From contig NZ_CP117430.1 in assembly GCF_030687395.1 (NCBI RefSeq), forward strand, positions 3,162,001 to 3,226,000: a DNA stretch of 64,000 bases, in the 5' to 3' direction. Positions 11,555 to 20,293 of this stretch are shown here, piece by piece; position 1 is the stretch's first letter; the number at the start of each line of letters is the position of its first letter. The notes beneath the pieces were generated by a model, which saw nothing but the letters and a program-made list of their open reading frames with translations, had not been told where the DNA came from and did not search any database. The stretch comes from Pseudomonas wuhanensis. Lineage in GTDB: Bacteria; Pseudomonadota; Gammaproteobacteria; Pseudomonadales; Pseudomonadaceae. A program made the translations under genes and the position numbers.

Positions 11555-13612
11555 ATGCCCCGTCTGGCTAAACACCTCGCCTGGTTTGCCGTGGCTGTCC
11601 TGGGAGCGTTTGCGCTAAGTGTCGTGGCCCTGCGCCGCGGCGAAGCCATTAACGCCCTCTGGATCGTAGTCGCAGCAGTCGCAATTTATCTGGTCGCATA
11701 CCGCTATTACAGCCTGTTCATCGCCACCAAGGTGATGCAACTCGATCCCAATCGAGCCACTCCCGCCGTACTCAATAATGATGGTCTGGACTACGTGCCG
11801 ACCAACAAACACGTGCTTTTCGGTCACCACTTTGCGGCCATCGCTGGCGCGGGGCCGCTGGTCGGTCCGGTGTTGGCGGCGCAGATGGGCTACCTGCCCG
11901 GTACGCTGTGGCTGATTGCCGGCGTGGTGCTGGCCGGTGCGGTTCAGGACTTCATGGTCCTGTTCCTGTCCACCCGCCGCAACGGCCGCTCCCTGGGCGA
12001 CATGGTTCGTGAAGAAATGGGCCGGATTCCCGGGACCATCGCGCTGTTCGGCTGCTTCCTGATCATGATCATCATCCTCGCGGTGCTGGCGCTGATCGTG
12101 GTCAAGGCCCTGGCCGAAAGCCCGTGGGGCATCTTTACCGTGATGGCGACCATCCCGATCGCGATGTTCATGGGCATCTACATGCGCTACATCCGCCCGG
12201 GCCGCATCGGTGAAATCTCGGTGATCGGCGTGGCGTTGCTGCTGGGTTCTATCTGGCTGGGCGGGCAGATTGCCGCTGACCCAGTGTGGGCCAAAGCCTT
12301 TACCTTCACCGGAATCCAGATCACCTGGATGCTGATCGGTTACGGTTTCGTCGCCGCAGTGTTGCCGGTATGGCTGATTCTGGCGCCGCGTGATTACCTG
12401 TCCACCTTCCTCAAAATCGGCACCATCGTTGCGCTGGCGATCGGCATCCTGATCACCATGCCCGACCTGAAGATGCCGGCATTGACCCAGTTCATCGACG
12501 GCACCGGGCCGGTATGGAAAGGTGGGTTGTTCCCGTTCCTGTTCATCACCATTGCCTGTGGCGCGGTGTCCGGTTTCCACGCATTGATTGCTTCCGGCAC
12601 CACGCCGAAGTTGCTTGCCAATGAAGGCCATGCCCGTTACATCGGTTACGGCGGCATGCTGATGGAGTCCTTCGTCGCCATCATGGCGATGGTGGCTGCG
12701 TCGGTGATCGAGCCAGGCGTGTACTTCGCCATGAACAGCCCCGCAGCCCTTGTAGGCTCCGATACTGTTTCGGTGGCTCAAACGGTCAGCAGTTGGGGGT
12801 TTGCAATTACCCCGGAAGCCCTGCAAACGGTGGCCAAGGACATCGGTGAAACCACCATCCTGGCCCGTGCCGGCGGTGCACCGACCCTGGCGGTCGGTAT
12901 CGCGCAGATCCTGCATCAACTTCTGCCGGGTGAAAACACCATGGCGTTCTGGTACCACTTCGCGATCCTGTTCGAAGCGCTGTTCATCCTGACTGCGGTG
13001 GATGCCGGTACCCGTGCCGGGCGTTTCATGCTGCAGGACTTGCTCGGCTCCTTCGTGCCGGCGCTCAAACGCACCGAATCCTGGACCGCCAACCTGATCG
13101 CGACCGCCGGTTGCGTGGCGATGTGGGGTTACCTGCTGTACCAAGGCGTGATCGACCCGCTAGGTGGCATCAACACCTTGTGGCCGCTGTTCGGTATCTC
13201 CAACCAGATGCTGGCCGGCATCGCGCTGATGCTGGCGACCGTTGTGCTGATCAAAATGAAACGCCAACGCTACGTCTGGGTGACCATGCTGCCAGCGGTC
13301 TGGCTGCTGATCTGCACCACCACCGCAGGCTTCATCAAACTGTTCGACGCCAACCCGGCGATCGGTTTCCTGGCGCTGGCGAAGAAATACAGCGATGCGT
13401 TGGCCAACGGTCAGGTCCTGGCGCCGGCCAAGAGCATCGAGCAGATGCAGCATGTGATCTACAACGCCTACACCAACGCAACGCTGACGGCGCTGTTTTT
13501 GCTCGTGGTGTTCAGCATCCTGTTTTTTGCACTCAAGGTCGGTATCGCCGCCTGGGGCACGAAAGAACGTACGGATAAAGAAGCGCCATTCCAGGCTCTG
13601 CCGGATGCTTGA
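11555..13612 (+). CDS. cstA: CstA-family carbon starvation protein, probable pyruvate/H+ symporter
   Basis: 685 residues with about 16 hydrophobic spans. Family hallmarks include the GHHFAAIAGAGPLVGPVLAAQMGYLPG block near residues 90-116, SGFHALIASGTTPK, and LFILTAVDAGTRAGRFMLQD. CstA and BtsT proteins take up pyruvate and related substrates. GGCAGGAG precedes the ATG. The gene is followed 15 bp later by the small ybdD-type partner, and a two-component pair lies upstream on the other strand. Confidence 0.93.
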   Translation: MPRLAKHLAWFAVAVLGAFALSVVALRRGEAINALWIVVAAVAIYLVAYRYYSLFIATKVMQLDPNRATPAVLNNDGLDYVPTNKHVLFGHHFAAIAGAGPLVGPVLAAQMGYLPGTLWLIAGVVLAGAVQDFMVLFLSTRRNGRSLGDMVREEMGRIPGTIALFGCFLIMIIILAVLALIVVKALAESPWGIFTVMATIPIAMFMGIYMRYIRPGRIGEISVIGVALLLGSIWLGGQIAADPVWAKAFTFTGIQITWMLIGYGFVAAVLPVWLILAPRDYLSTFLKIGTIVALAIGILITMPDLKMPALTQFIDGTGPVWKGGLFPFLFITIACGAVSGFHALIASGTTPKLLANEGHARYIGYGGMLMESFVAIMAMVAASVIEPGVYFAMNSPAALVGSDTVSVAQTVSSWGFAITPEALQTVAKDIGETTILARAGGAPTLAVGIAQILHQLLPGENTMAFWYHFAILFEALFILTAVDAGTRAGRFMLQDLLGSFVPALKRTESWTANLIATAGCVAMWGYLLYQGVIDPLGGINTLWPLFGISNQMLAGIALMLATVVLIKMKRQRYVWVTMLPAVWLLICTTTAGFIKLFDANPAIGFLALAKKYSDALANGQVLAPAKSIEQMQHVIYNAYTNATLTALFLLVVFSILFFALKVGIAAWGTKERTDKEAPFQALPDA

Positions 13613-13627
13613 TGGAGGAGGGTGCCC

Positions 13628-13825
13628 ATGTTCAATGACCTGAGTCGCCTTGGTAAATACCTCGGTCAGGCTGCACGCTTGATGGTTGGCATGCCTGACT
13701 ACGACACTTACGTTGAGCATATGCAAACCAAACACCCGGACAAACCGGTGATGAGCTATGAGGTGTTCTTTCGCGAACGTCAGGAGGCTCGTTACGGCAG
13801 CAAGGCGGGACCGAAGTGCTGTTGA
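13628..13825 (+). CDS. YbdD/YjiX (DUF466) family small protein
   Basis: 65 residues, the normal length. Family motifs [18 protein letters not shown] and [11 protein letters not shown] are present. GGAGGAGG lies 6 nt before the ATG at 13628; a GTG at 13622 would add two residues and is less well placed. Genes of this family sit directly after cstA or btsT and are thought to act with the transporter. The C-terminus ends in two cysteines. Confidence 0.9.
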   Translation: MFNDLSRLGKYLGQAARLMVGMPDYDTYVEHMQTKHPDKPVMSYEVFFRERQEARYGSKAGPKCC

Positions 13826-13859
13826 TACGAAACATTTAAGCGGCATTTTGCTTTAGGAG

Positions 13860-13917
13860 CCCGGACTGCCGGTGATAGCGATCTTCGAGACGCTACTGTC
13901 GGCAAGCCGGGTTTTTT
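13860..13917 (+). terminator. Rho-independent terminator of the cstA operon
   Basis: CCCGGACTGCCG at 13860-13871 pairs with CGGCAAGCCGGG at 13900-13911 (two internal mismatches), followed by six T. The loop is long (28 bases). Confidence 0.65.
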
Positions 13918-14084
13918 ATTGCGATCGTCTGCGCGATTGCCTGTAGTTTGGAATGGCGTTGCAGGTGGTTTGCCAACGATTGGCTGGGGACTCAACCTCC
14001 TTACAGCCGTGGAAATGACCAGGGGGAACACGGTACTGGTGTCCGACGTGTGGTCACGTCAATGGGCGCCAAAAGCCCGGATTC

Positions 14085-14098
14085 TTGACCATGATCAA
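14085..14098. promoter_or_regulatory. ANR/FNR-like box
   Basis: TTGACCATGATCAA matches TTGATnnnnATCAA at 9 of 10 fixed positions. It lies in the 437-bp gap between ybdD and the small gene at 14264, in which I see no other gene. The 40 bases from this box onward resemble those at 34205-34245, including CCGGCGCAGTCTG. Confidence 0.5.
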
Positions 14099-14263
14099 CC
14101 TTTCGACTGTTATCCGGCGCAGTCTGTATTGATTCATGAAACGTAATGCGCCGCTTTTATTTGGGGGGCAGAAGAAATCGCCATACACAGTAAGACATCT
14201 GCAATCTGTTAGCAGGGAGGCCGTTTTCCCATACCCCGAATGGGGGCGAACAGAGGACTTGTG

Positions 14264-14503
14264 ATGATCATTGAAATACATAAACAGCATTCAAGGAATC
14301 GTTGGTCGGTGCATATGGACGCTTGGGAGGCGGGTTTCAATAGCCTTGGTGAAGCCGAGTCATTCGTCAGGCTGCTCAAGGCTCGGATTGATGCGCCTCA
14401 TGACTTGCCGGCCATACGCGAAGCTGCATTGTCTGGGCATCTACCGGTTGGCATATCACCCAGACCTCCAGTATCGCGAGGCTTGCACGCAGACGGTGCT
14501 TGA
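14264..14503 (+). CDS. Small hypothetical protein
   Basis: 79 residues beginning MIIEIHKQHSRNRWSVHMD, then a segment with regularly spaced aromatic and leucine residues (AGFNSLGEAESFVRLLKARIDAPHD). AGAGGA lies about 8 nt before the ATG. I do not recognise the family. An ANR-like box lies about 165 bp upstream. Support is coding-like composition and the ribosome site only, so it is moderately uncertain. Confidence 0.5.
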   Translation: MIIEIHKQHSRNRWSVHMDAWEAGFNSLGEAESFVRLLKARIDAPHDLPAIREAALSGHLPVGISPRPPVSRGLHADGA

Positions 14504-14608
14504 TTCCCCAGGGCAAAACCATCAGCTCTACCATCAGCCGCAAGCGATAGGCTAAAAGGCAAGGCTTAGGAGTACGTCCTGAGTTAACGTAGAACGCACT
14601 CCTCGATC

Positions 14609-14641
14609 AAAAAAAGCCAGCAAGCATCTACTTTGCTGGCT
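14609..14641 (-). terminator. Hairpin plus T-run, active on the minus strand
   Basis: AGCCAGCAA (14615-14623) pairs perfectly with TTGCTGGCT (14633-14641). Reading leftward it is followed by seven T (14609-14615). No minus-strand gene is evident to its right, so either a short unannotated transcript ends here or it limits antisense reading. Confidence 0.6.
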
Positions 14642-14751
14642 TAGCCGGTGGCAGTTTCTTCCATCCATTGGTTTGACTTTGATCAACATCTTCATTGCTT
14701 TGCTAGCTACACTGAAAATTAATCCGACGTAATAAGTCGAGGTTGTGCTTC

Positions 14752-15147
14752 ATGTACTGGTTCCGCCGTCACCGCCGAAGCCTATTGCACCTCACCCTCG
14801 TGGTATGGGTGTTAGCTGTGGCCGTGATGGCAATCCAGGGTTGTTTGGTGCAGCCGAATCACAATTTAGCCGCGCCACACCATGCCGAGCAGTACGTGGT
14901 GGATGGGCATGCTCTCCATACCAGTGGTTGCCTTCAAAACTGTGAGGACACTGCCACGGCGATAAAACCTGCATTGCAGACACCCGCATTGAACCCCATC
15001 CAGTGGGCCGCCCTTTTGCTGTTAACTGCGGCAGTATTAATGGTGCTTAATCCCAAGGAAAAATCCTCCTTTGCCGCTCTTGCGCTGACGCGCCCCGCAC
15101 CGCCAGAAGGCCCAGCCCGCCTGATTTTCGTCCGTCTCAACGATTAA
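14752..15147 (+). CDS. Small membrane protein of the copper operon, uncharacterised
   Basis: 131 residues. One hydrophobic segment near the N-terminus (about 13-32) and a second at about 85-100 flank a loop with histidines and cysteines (PHHAEQYVVDGHALHTSGCLQNCED) that could bind metal. It is the first gene of a seven-gene metal-resistance set, and its position argues for a role in periplasmic copper or silver sensing or handling. I do not recognise a named family. The ATG at 14752 is preferred over a TTG nine bases earlier. Confidence 0.6.
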   Translation: MYWFRRHRRSLLHLTLVVWVLAVAVMAIQGCLVQPNHNLAAPHHAEQYVVDGHALHTSGCLQNCEDTATAIKPALQTPALNPIQWAALLLLTAAVLMVLNPKEKSSFAALALTRPAPPEGPARLIFVRLND

Positions 15148-15251
15148 CCCCTACCTCAGCGTGGCAGAGCACTGGTTGCTCCTTCCTGCTGCGCCGCTTT
15201 TTCGTGTTTCAGTTATTCCTGCTTATCCACTCACAACCTCAGGAGTACATC

Positions 15252-15659
15252 ATGCATAAGCATTCTAAATTCGTTCTGGCTGCCGTCTTGGCCAGCGTTG
15301 CACTCATGGCCTCTGCCGAGGATGCGCATCATCCAGCTGACGCACCAGGCGACGCAACTGAGAGCACTGCTCCAATGTCGACGGCCGTGACTAAAGCCAT
15401 GACCGAGCAAATGGAGAAAATGCAGGCTGCACATGACAAAGCGGCAGCGGCTAAAACTCCCGCCGAGCGCCACGCCGCCTTGCAAGAAGGCATGAAAGCG
15501 ATGAAGGACAGCATGGCCATGATGAGCAACGAGCAGAGTGCAATGGGTTGTATGGGTATGCCTGGTGCCAAGGACGGCGCAGGCAAAGGGATGATGGGCA
15601 TGATGATGCAAATGATGGAGCAGCAGTCGTCCATGATGGAAATGCCAATGAAACAATAA
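15252..15659 (+). CDS. Methionine-rich periplasmic protein, probable copper binding
   Basis: 135 residues with a signal peptide ending ASA and an HHPAD segment after cleavage. A helical middle carries many methionines, and the C-terminus is extremely Met-rich (MMGMMMQMMEQQSSMMEMPMKQ pattern, with one CMGMPG). Such clusters bind Cu(I) or Ag(I). CTCAGGAG lies upstream of the ATG at 15252. It fits as a periplasmic metal sponge for the CopA encoded downstream; the exact family is not recognised. Confidence 0.75.
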   Translation: MHKHSKFVLAAVLASVALMASAEDAHHPADAPGDATESTAPMSTAVTKAMTEQMEKMQAAHDKAAAAKTPAERHAALQEGMKAMKDSMAMMSNEQSAMGCMGMPGAKDGAGKGMMGMMMQMMEQQSSMMEMPMKQ

Positions 15660-15747
15660 ATGTGCGGTAGCGCTGCTGCAAATTACCTGGTTCTGGTGAC
15701 TGCAGACCGCACCCGTCCGATGTGTGTGTTGTTAAGGAGCACTCACC

Positions 15748-16434
15748 ATGAACCATACTGAATCGGCCTACGGCCTCTGGTCACTGGTTATCATTAATTC
15801 ATTGGTGTTTATCTTGTTTGCCTTCAGTTTCACCCGGCCCAGGACGAGCCGCGACTGGCGCTCATTCGGTATGTTCTCGGCATTCCTGGTGGCGCTGTTT
15901 ACCGAGATGTACGGTTTCCCGCTGACGATCTACCTGTTGATGCCTTGGCTCACTCGTTACTTCCCTGGCATCGACTTCCTCTCGCACGACGCTGGGCATT
16001 TGCTCGAAACAGTGATGGGGTGGGAGGTCAATCCACACTGGGGTCCATTCCACATTGTCAGCAACCTGCTGATCGCCGGCGGCTTCTGGTTATTAGCGGC
16101 CGCCTGGCGTGTGCTCTACAAGGCCCAAAGCACTGGCCAACTGGCACTCGACGGACCCTATGCCCGGATCCGTCACCCGCAGTACGTCGGCTTCGTGCTG
16201 ATCATGTTTGGCTTTTTGCTGCAATGGCCGACATTGATCACCCTGACAATGTTTCCAATTCTGCTGTTGGTCTACGCCAGGCTGGCGAAGCGCGAAGAGC
16301 GGGAGATGCTTGTGCACTTCGGTGATGCCTACCGAACTTACTGTGAACAAACTCCGGCTTTCCTGCCCTGGTCAACCCCTCATAGCCCCAACACGCCTAC
16401 TGGTGTCCCTCCAAGCTCAGGAAAACAACCATGA
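15748..16434 (+). CDS. Isoprenylcysteine carboxyl methyltransferase/PEMT-like membrane methyltransferase
   Basis: 228 residues with about five spans. The C-terminal half carries the ICMT/PEMT cofactor signature [27 protein letters not shown] and the later [26 protein letters not shown]. Homologues are frequent in bacterial copper and silver islands, where the substrate is unknown. AAGGAG precedes the ATG. The stop overlaps the next gene (ATGA). Confidence 0.85.
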   Translation: MNHTESAYGLWSLVIINSLVFILFAFSFTRPRTSRDWRSFGMFSAFLVALFTEMYGFPLTIYLLMPWLTRYFPGIDFLSHDAGHLLETVMGWEVNPHWGPFHIVSNLLIAGGFWLLAAAWRVLYKAQSTGQLALDGPYARIRHPQYVGFVLIMFGFLLQWPTLITLTMFPILLLVYARLAKREEREMLVHFGDAYRTYCEQTPAFLPWSTPHSPNTPTGVPPSSGKQP

Positions 16435-16700
16435 ACGCTCCCTGGAAAACCGGCATTTCTCTGGCCTTGACCATGGCCATTTCCTACACTATCTGTGCGT
16501 TGCTCTATGCGCTATGGCCGGCGCAGGGTATTGCCTTTCTCAACGCCTTGTTTCATGGACTCGACTTCGGTCGTCTTCAAGCTCCGCAAGACTACAGTGT
16601 GACGACTTTCGTCGGACCACTGCTGGTCTTGAGTGTATGGGGCGCGGTGGTCGGTACCTTGTTTGCGTGGCTGTCCGCCAAGCTCCATGGCAGGCCTTGA
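16431..16700 (+). CDS. DUF5676 family small membrane protein
   Basis: 89 residues with two spans (about 8-32 and 60-80) and the family-like middle [12 protein letters not shown]. It is translationally coupled to the methyltransferase gene. DUF5676 proteins sit in heavy-metal resistance operons next to CopA; their biochemical role is unknown. Confidence 0.8.
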   Translation: MNAPWKTGISLALTMAISYTICALLYALWPAQGIAFLNALFHGLDFGRLQAPQDYSVTTFVGPLLVLSVWGAVVGTLFAWLSAKLHGRP

Positions 16701-16725
16701 TAGCCGCTTCGAGTAGGAGGCCGCG

Positions 16726-18909
16726 ATGAGCGAATCACACATGCAGCACAGCCAGCACCAGCAGGCGCTTGCATCAGGGAAAATGGCGAAGGATCCGATC
16801 TGCGGGATGATGGTTGATACGACCATGGCGTTGTCACGAGAACGTGGCGGGCGCACCTATTACTTTTGCAGCGATAGCTGCCTGCGCATCTTCGAGTCGC
16901 CAGAAAATGAACTGAAGGCGATGAAAACCCGCGTGACTATTGCCCTGACCGGAGTACTGGCCTTGGCGCTGCTGCGTGCGGGCGCCTTCATCGCGCTGGC
17001 CGCGGGTGCCACATTGCTGACGTGGGTGCCGATCCCGGCACTCCCTTGGTTCACGTGGGGTATCTGGCTATTCCTGCTGGTAACACCGGTGCAGTTCATC
17101 GGTGGCTGGAGTTTCTATAAGGGGGCGTGGAACGCCATTCGCACCCGTAGCATCAACATGGATTTTCTGATCGCCCTCGGCACGTCGGTCGCCTATTTCT
17201 ATAGTGTCGCGGTGTTGTTCTTCCCGGACGTCCTGCCCGTCAAGGTCGCCGAGCGCGACGTCTATTTCGAGGTGTCGGCGGTGATCATCGCCTTCGTACT
17301 GCTTGGCAGGTACATGGAGGAGATCATCAAGAGAAAATCCTCTGCGGCGGTACGGCGCTTACTCGATCTCAAGCCTGCGATCGCGCATGTGATTCGTGAC
17401 GGGCAAGAGGTCGACTTGCCCGCTGAAAACGTCATGGCCGGCGAGTTTCTGGTGGTCAAGCCTGGCGAGAAAATCCCCACCGATGGTGATGTCAGTGAAG
17501 GTCAGTCAACGGTGGATGAGTCCATGCTGACCGGCGAGTCGATGCCGGTCGACAAACACCCGGGCAGTCCGGTGATCGGAGGGACGCTCAATGGCAGTGG
17601 GGTGCTCACTTTCAAGGCGAGCAGGATCGGTGCCGATACCGCACTGGCGCAGATCATCAGGATGGTTGAGGAGGCACAGACCAGCACGGCACAGATCCAG
17701 CGGTTGGCCGATCAAGTCACGGGCTACTTTGTGCCTGCGGTGGTGACGGTCGCGATACTGGCCCTGATCGGCTGGTCTGTTGCGGGGAGTTTTCCGCAAG
17801 GGCTGTTGGCCTTTATCGCGGTGCTGATCATTTCCTGCCCGTGCGCCCTGGGCGTGGCGACGCCCGCCGCGTTAATGGTTGGTGTTGGCAAGGGGGCCGA
17901 TAACGGCATCCTGATTCGCGGCGGCGAAGTGCTGGAGCGAGCAGAAAAACTCAGTACGGTGGTGTTCGACAAAACCGGCACGATTACCCGGGGAGAACCC
18001 AACGTCACCGATGTGATTTCGCTAGGCACAGCGTCGGAACACGAGGTTTTGATGCTCGCCGCCGCCGTGGAGTCCGGTTCAGAACACCCGCTTGGTGCAG
18101 CGATAGTGCGCGCCGCTCGGCATCGCGATATCAGCCTGCCGAAAGCGAGCGACATCAATGGGATCGCCGGTCACGGCATCGAAGGCAGAATCGACAATCG
18201 CACCCTCTGGCTGGGCAACCGGCGTTTATTCGCCCGCCAAGGCATTTCGACCGAGGCTGCCGAGGAGCACCTCATCCGTCTGGAAGCCGATGGCAAGACC
18301 GCCATGCTGGTCGGAGTCGACGACCGTTTGGTCGGTGTGATTGCTGTGGCCGATACCATTAAACCTGAGGCGGCTGAAGCCGTTGCGGCGTTGCAGGCAA
18401 GCGGCATCAAGATTGTGCTGCTGAGCGGTGACAACCACCGTACTGCCGAAGCGGTTGCACGCCAGGTGGGTATCGAGCGCGTGATTGCCGAGGTCTTGCC
18501 GAACGACAAGGTCGCAGTGATCCGTCAATTGCAAAACGAAGGGCAGGTCGTGGCAATGGTGGGTGATGGTGTCAACGATGCGCCTGCCCTGGCCACCGCG
18601 GACATCGGCATCGCCATCGGCTCGGGTTCCGATGTCGCCAAGGAAACCGGCGGCATCATCCTGCTCAAGAACGATGTACGCGACGTAGTCACCGCGATCA
18701 AGCTGTCACGCGCAACCATGGTCAAGATTAAACAGAACCTGTTCTGGGCATTCATCTACAACAGTATCGGCATTCCAATTGCGGCGTTCGGTCTGCTGAA
18801 TCCCATCATTGCCGCCGCCGCTATGGCACTCAGCTCCTTGTCGGTAATCGCCAACTCCGCGCTGCTCAAACGTGCCCGTATTGGCTTAAGTCAGGAGGCC
18901 AAATCATGA
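16726..18909 (+). CDS. copA: Cu(I)/Ag(I)-exporting P1B-type ATPase with N-terminal YHS domain
   Basis: 727 residues. A His-rich tail is followed by a YHS domain (about 21-65, DPICGMMVD and YYFCSDSC) instead of the usual HMA domain. The pump core has CPC at residues 371-373, phosphorylation aspartate D415 in DKTGT, the SEHPLG loop and GDGVNDAP near 613. YN in TM7 and MALSS in TM8 mark the copper/silver class. GTAGGAGG precedes the ATG. It is the main effector of the operon, expelling monovalent metal from the cytoplasm. Confidence 0.93.
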   Translation: MSESHMQHSQHQQALASGKMAKDPICGMMVDTTMALSRERGGRTYYFCSDSCLRIFESPENELKAMKTRVTIALTGVLALALLRAGAFIALAAGATLLTWVPIPALPWFTWGIWLFLLVTPVQFIGGWSFYKGAWNAIRTRSINMDFLIALGTSVAYFYSVAVLFFPDVLPVKVAERDVYFEVSAVIIAFVLLGRYMEEIIKRKSSAAVRRLLDLKPAIAHVIRDGQEVDLPAENVMAGEFLVVKPGEKIPTDGDVSEGQSTVDESMLTGESMPVDKHPGSPVIGGTLNGSGVLTFKASRIGADTALAQIIRMVEEAQTSTAQIQRLADQVTGYFVPAVVTVAILALIGWSVAGSFPQGLLAFIAVLIISCPCALGVATPAALMVGVGKGADNGILIRGGEVLERAEKLSTVVFDKTGTITRGEPNVTDVISLGTASEHEVLMLAAAVESGSEHPLGAAIVRAARHRDISLPKASDINGIAGHGIEGRIDNRTLWLGNRRLFARQGISTEAAEEHLIRLEADGKTAMLVGVDDRLVGVIAVADTIKPEAAEAVAALQASGIKIVLLSGDNHRTAEAVARQVGIERVIAEVLPNDKVAVIRQLQNEGQVVAMVGDGVNDAPALATADIGIAIGSGSDVAKETGGIILLKNDVRDVVTAIKLSRATMVKIKQNLFWAFIYNSIGIPIAAFGLLNPIIAAAAMALSSLSVIANSALLKRARIGLSQEAKS

Positions 18910-19124
18910 AGCGCGAAGTTCTGATTATCTGCCTCCTGGTGAGTGTTGTGGGTATCGCAACGGTGGTTTACCTGTTGGGGCTGACTGGCAAATCGTTGGC
19001 CATCGCCGCGATTTTTCTAGTGTGCCCGGTCTTGGTCGGGGTGCAACTTTTTCGCGGAGTCCGCCAATTCGATAAGGACATGGCCGAGGCTCGTCGCCAA
19101 CTGGAAAGGAAGAAACTGCCTTGA
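18906..19124 (+). CDS. Small two-span membrane protein in the copper operon
   Basis: 72 residues with two hydrophobic segments (about 5-25 and 30-48) and a charged C-terminal helix ([16 protein letters not shown]). It is coupled to copA by an ATGA overlap. The family and function are unknown; its position suggests an accessory of the pump. Confidence 0.65.
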   Translation: MKREVLIICLLVSVVGIATVVYLLGLTGKSLAIAAIFLVCPVLVGVQLFRGVRQFDKDMAEARRQLERKKLP

Positions 19125-19154
19125 CACTTAATCCGACCTCCAAGGAGTGCCGTC

Positions 19155-19460
19155 ATGAATCAACATAATTTGCCCCAGCACCGCGCAAGGGGCACCAACT
19201 GGTACTTTTTAGGCTTCCTTGCCATCGTTGGTTATTTCCTGTTCACCGAGCACAGGGCCCACGTCATTCCGTATTTGCCATTCCTGCTATTACTGGCCTG
19301 TCCATTGATGCATTTTTTCATGCATCGTGGGCATGGGCATGGCGGACATGAACACGGTGAACGTGGTGAACATAGCAGCTGCTGTGACCATCAGCACACC
19401 CGTCAGGAGCATGAGGGTTTACCCGATAACAAGGCGAAATATCCCGATCGCCCTGTATAA
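19155..19460 (+). CDS. DUF2933 family small membrane protein, His-rich tail
   Basis: 101 residues with two spans (about 15-32 and 38-54). The tail carries HRGHGHGGHEHGERGEHSSCC and further histidines, a likely metal-binding segment. AAGGAG lies before the ATG. DUF2933 proteins are common near copper ATPases. It is the last gene of the operon. Confidence 0.82.
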   Translation: MNQHNLPQHRARGTNWYFLGFLAIVGYFLFTEHRAHVIPYLPFLLLLACPLMHFFMHRGHGHGGHEHGERGEHSSCCDHQHTRQEHEGLPDNKAKYPDRPV

Positions 19461-19610
19461 GCGATTCGTCGTATTTGAGTCATGCCATTTCTGTATCAGG
19501 TGCCCTGCAGCGTTCTGGCGGTCTAGGTTCGGGTCATCATTGAGCCCGATCTTTTGCAACGGGCTGGCGCAGAGCATCCGGTACGCGTGTTTCCGGTCAG
19601 GAGAACTCCA

Positions 19611-20261
19611 ATGTTTGAGCTTCGCTATCGAAAGCTGGACCTGGGAAGCGTGGAACTGTCCGCTGACCTGCGTCTGCCAATGAACGCTGGCGGCCTGGTG
19701 GTGTTCGTTCATGGCAGCGGGAGCGGTCGTTCAAGCCCGCGTAATCAACAAGTTGCACGGTCTCTGGCTGAGCGGGGGCTGGGGACATTGCTGTTCGATC
19801 TGCTCACGGAGCCGGAGCAGTACCTGGACAACCAGACCCGGGAATTGCGTTTCAATATTGCGCTGCTGTCCAACCGACTGGTGAAGGTGATCGACTGGAT
19901 TGCTCGGGACGCCGAACTGCAACCGCTACCGATCGGATTGTTCGGCGCAAGCACCGGTGCTGCGGCGGCGTTATTGGCCGCGGCCGAGCGGTCGGACGTG
20001 GTGCATGCGGTGGTGAGCCGAGGAGGGCGGACCGATCTTGCGGGTGCGGCGCTGCCTCGCGTGAAGGCGCCGACCTTGCAGATTGTCGGTGAGCTGGATC
20101 CGGTGGTGCTCAAACTCAATGTGCAAAGCAGTCGCGCCCTGCAGTGCGAGCAGCGTCTGGAAGTGGTGGCGGGCGCGACGCATCTTTTTGAAGAAGCAGG
20201 AACCCTCGAAGAAGTCGCCAGACTGGCGGGCGACTGGTTCGAGCAGTATTTGCGACGGTAG
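19611..20261 (+). CDS. Alpha/beta hydrolase, dienelactone-hydrolase-like
   Basis: 216 residues from the ATG at 19611, supported by CAGGAGA; a longer in-frame reading has no site. The fold shows VVFVHGSGSGRSSPRN, a nucleophile region GLFGASTGAAAALLAA (serine in GAST), an acid in IVGELDPVV and a histidine in GATHLFEE. Homologues are often joined to or next to phosphoribosyltransferase domains; that partner is absent here. The substrate is unknown. It begins the stress cluster. Confidence 0.85.
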   Translation: MFELRYRKLDLGSVELSADLRLPMNAGGLVVFVHGSGSGRSSPRNQQVARSLAERGLGTLLFDLLTEPEQYLDNQTRELRFNIALLSNRLVKVIDWIARDAELQPLPIGLFGASTGAAAALLAAAERSDVVHAVVSRGGRTDLAGAALPRVKAPTLQIVGELDPVVLKLNVQSSRALQCEQRLEVVAGATHLFEEAGTLEEVARLAGDWFEQYLRR

Positions 20262-20293
20262 TCATCCCACTCAGACAACCACCGTCTGGCCTG

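Noticed and set aside
11615..13144. Open frame of 509 codons antisense to cstA
   Set aside because: The product is rich in His, Arg, Gln and Asp with no motif, and it lies wholly within a well-conserved transporter gene.
14679..14692. TTGATCAACATCTT as a thirteenth ANR box before the copper operon
   Set aside because: Only the left half-site is good; the right half does not match ATCAA.
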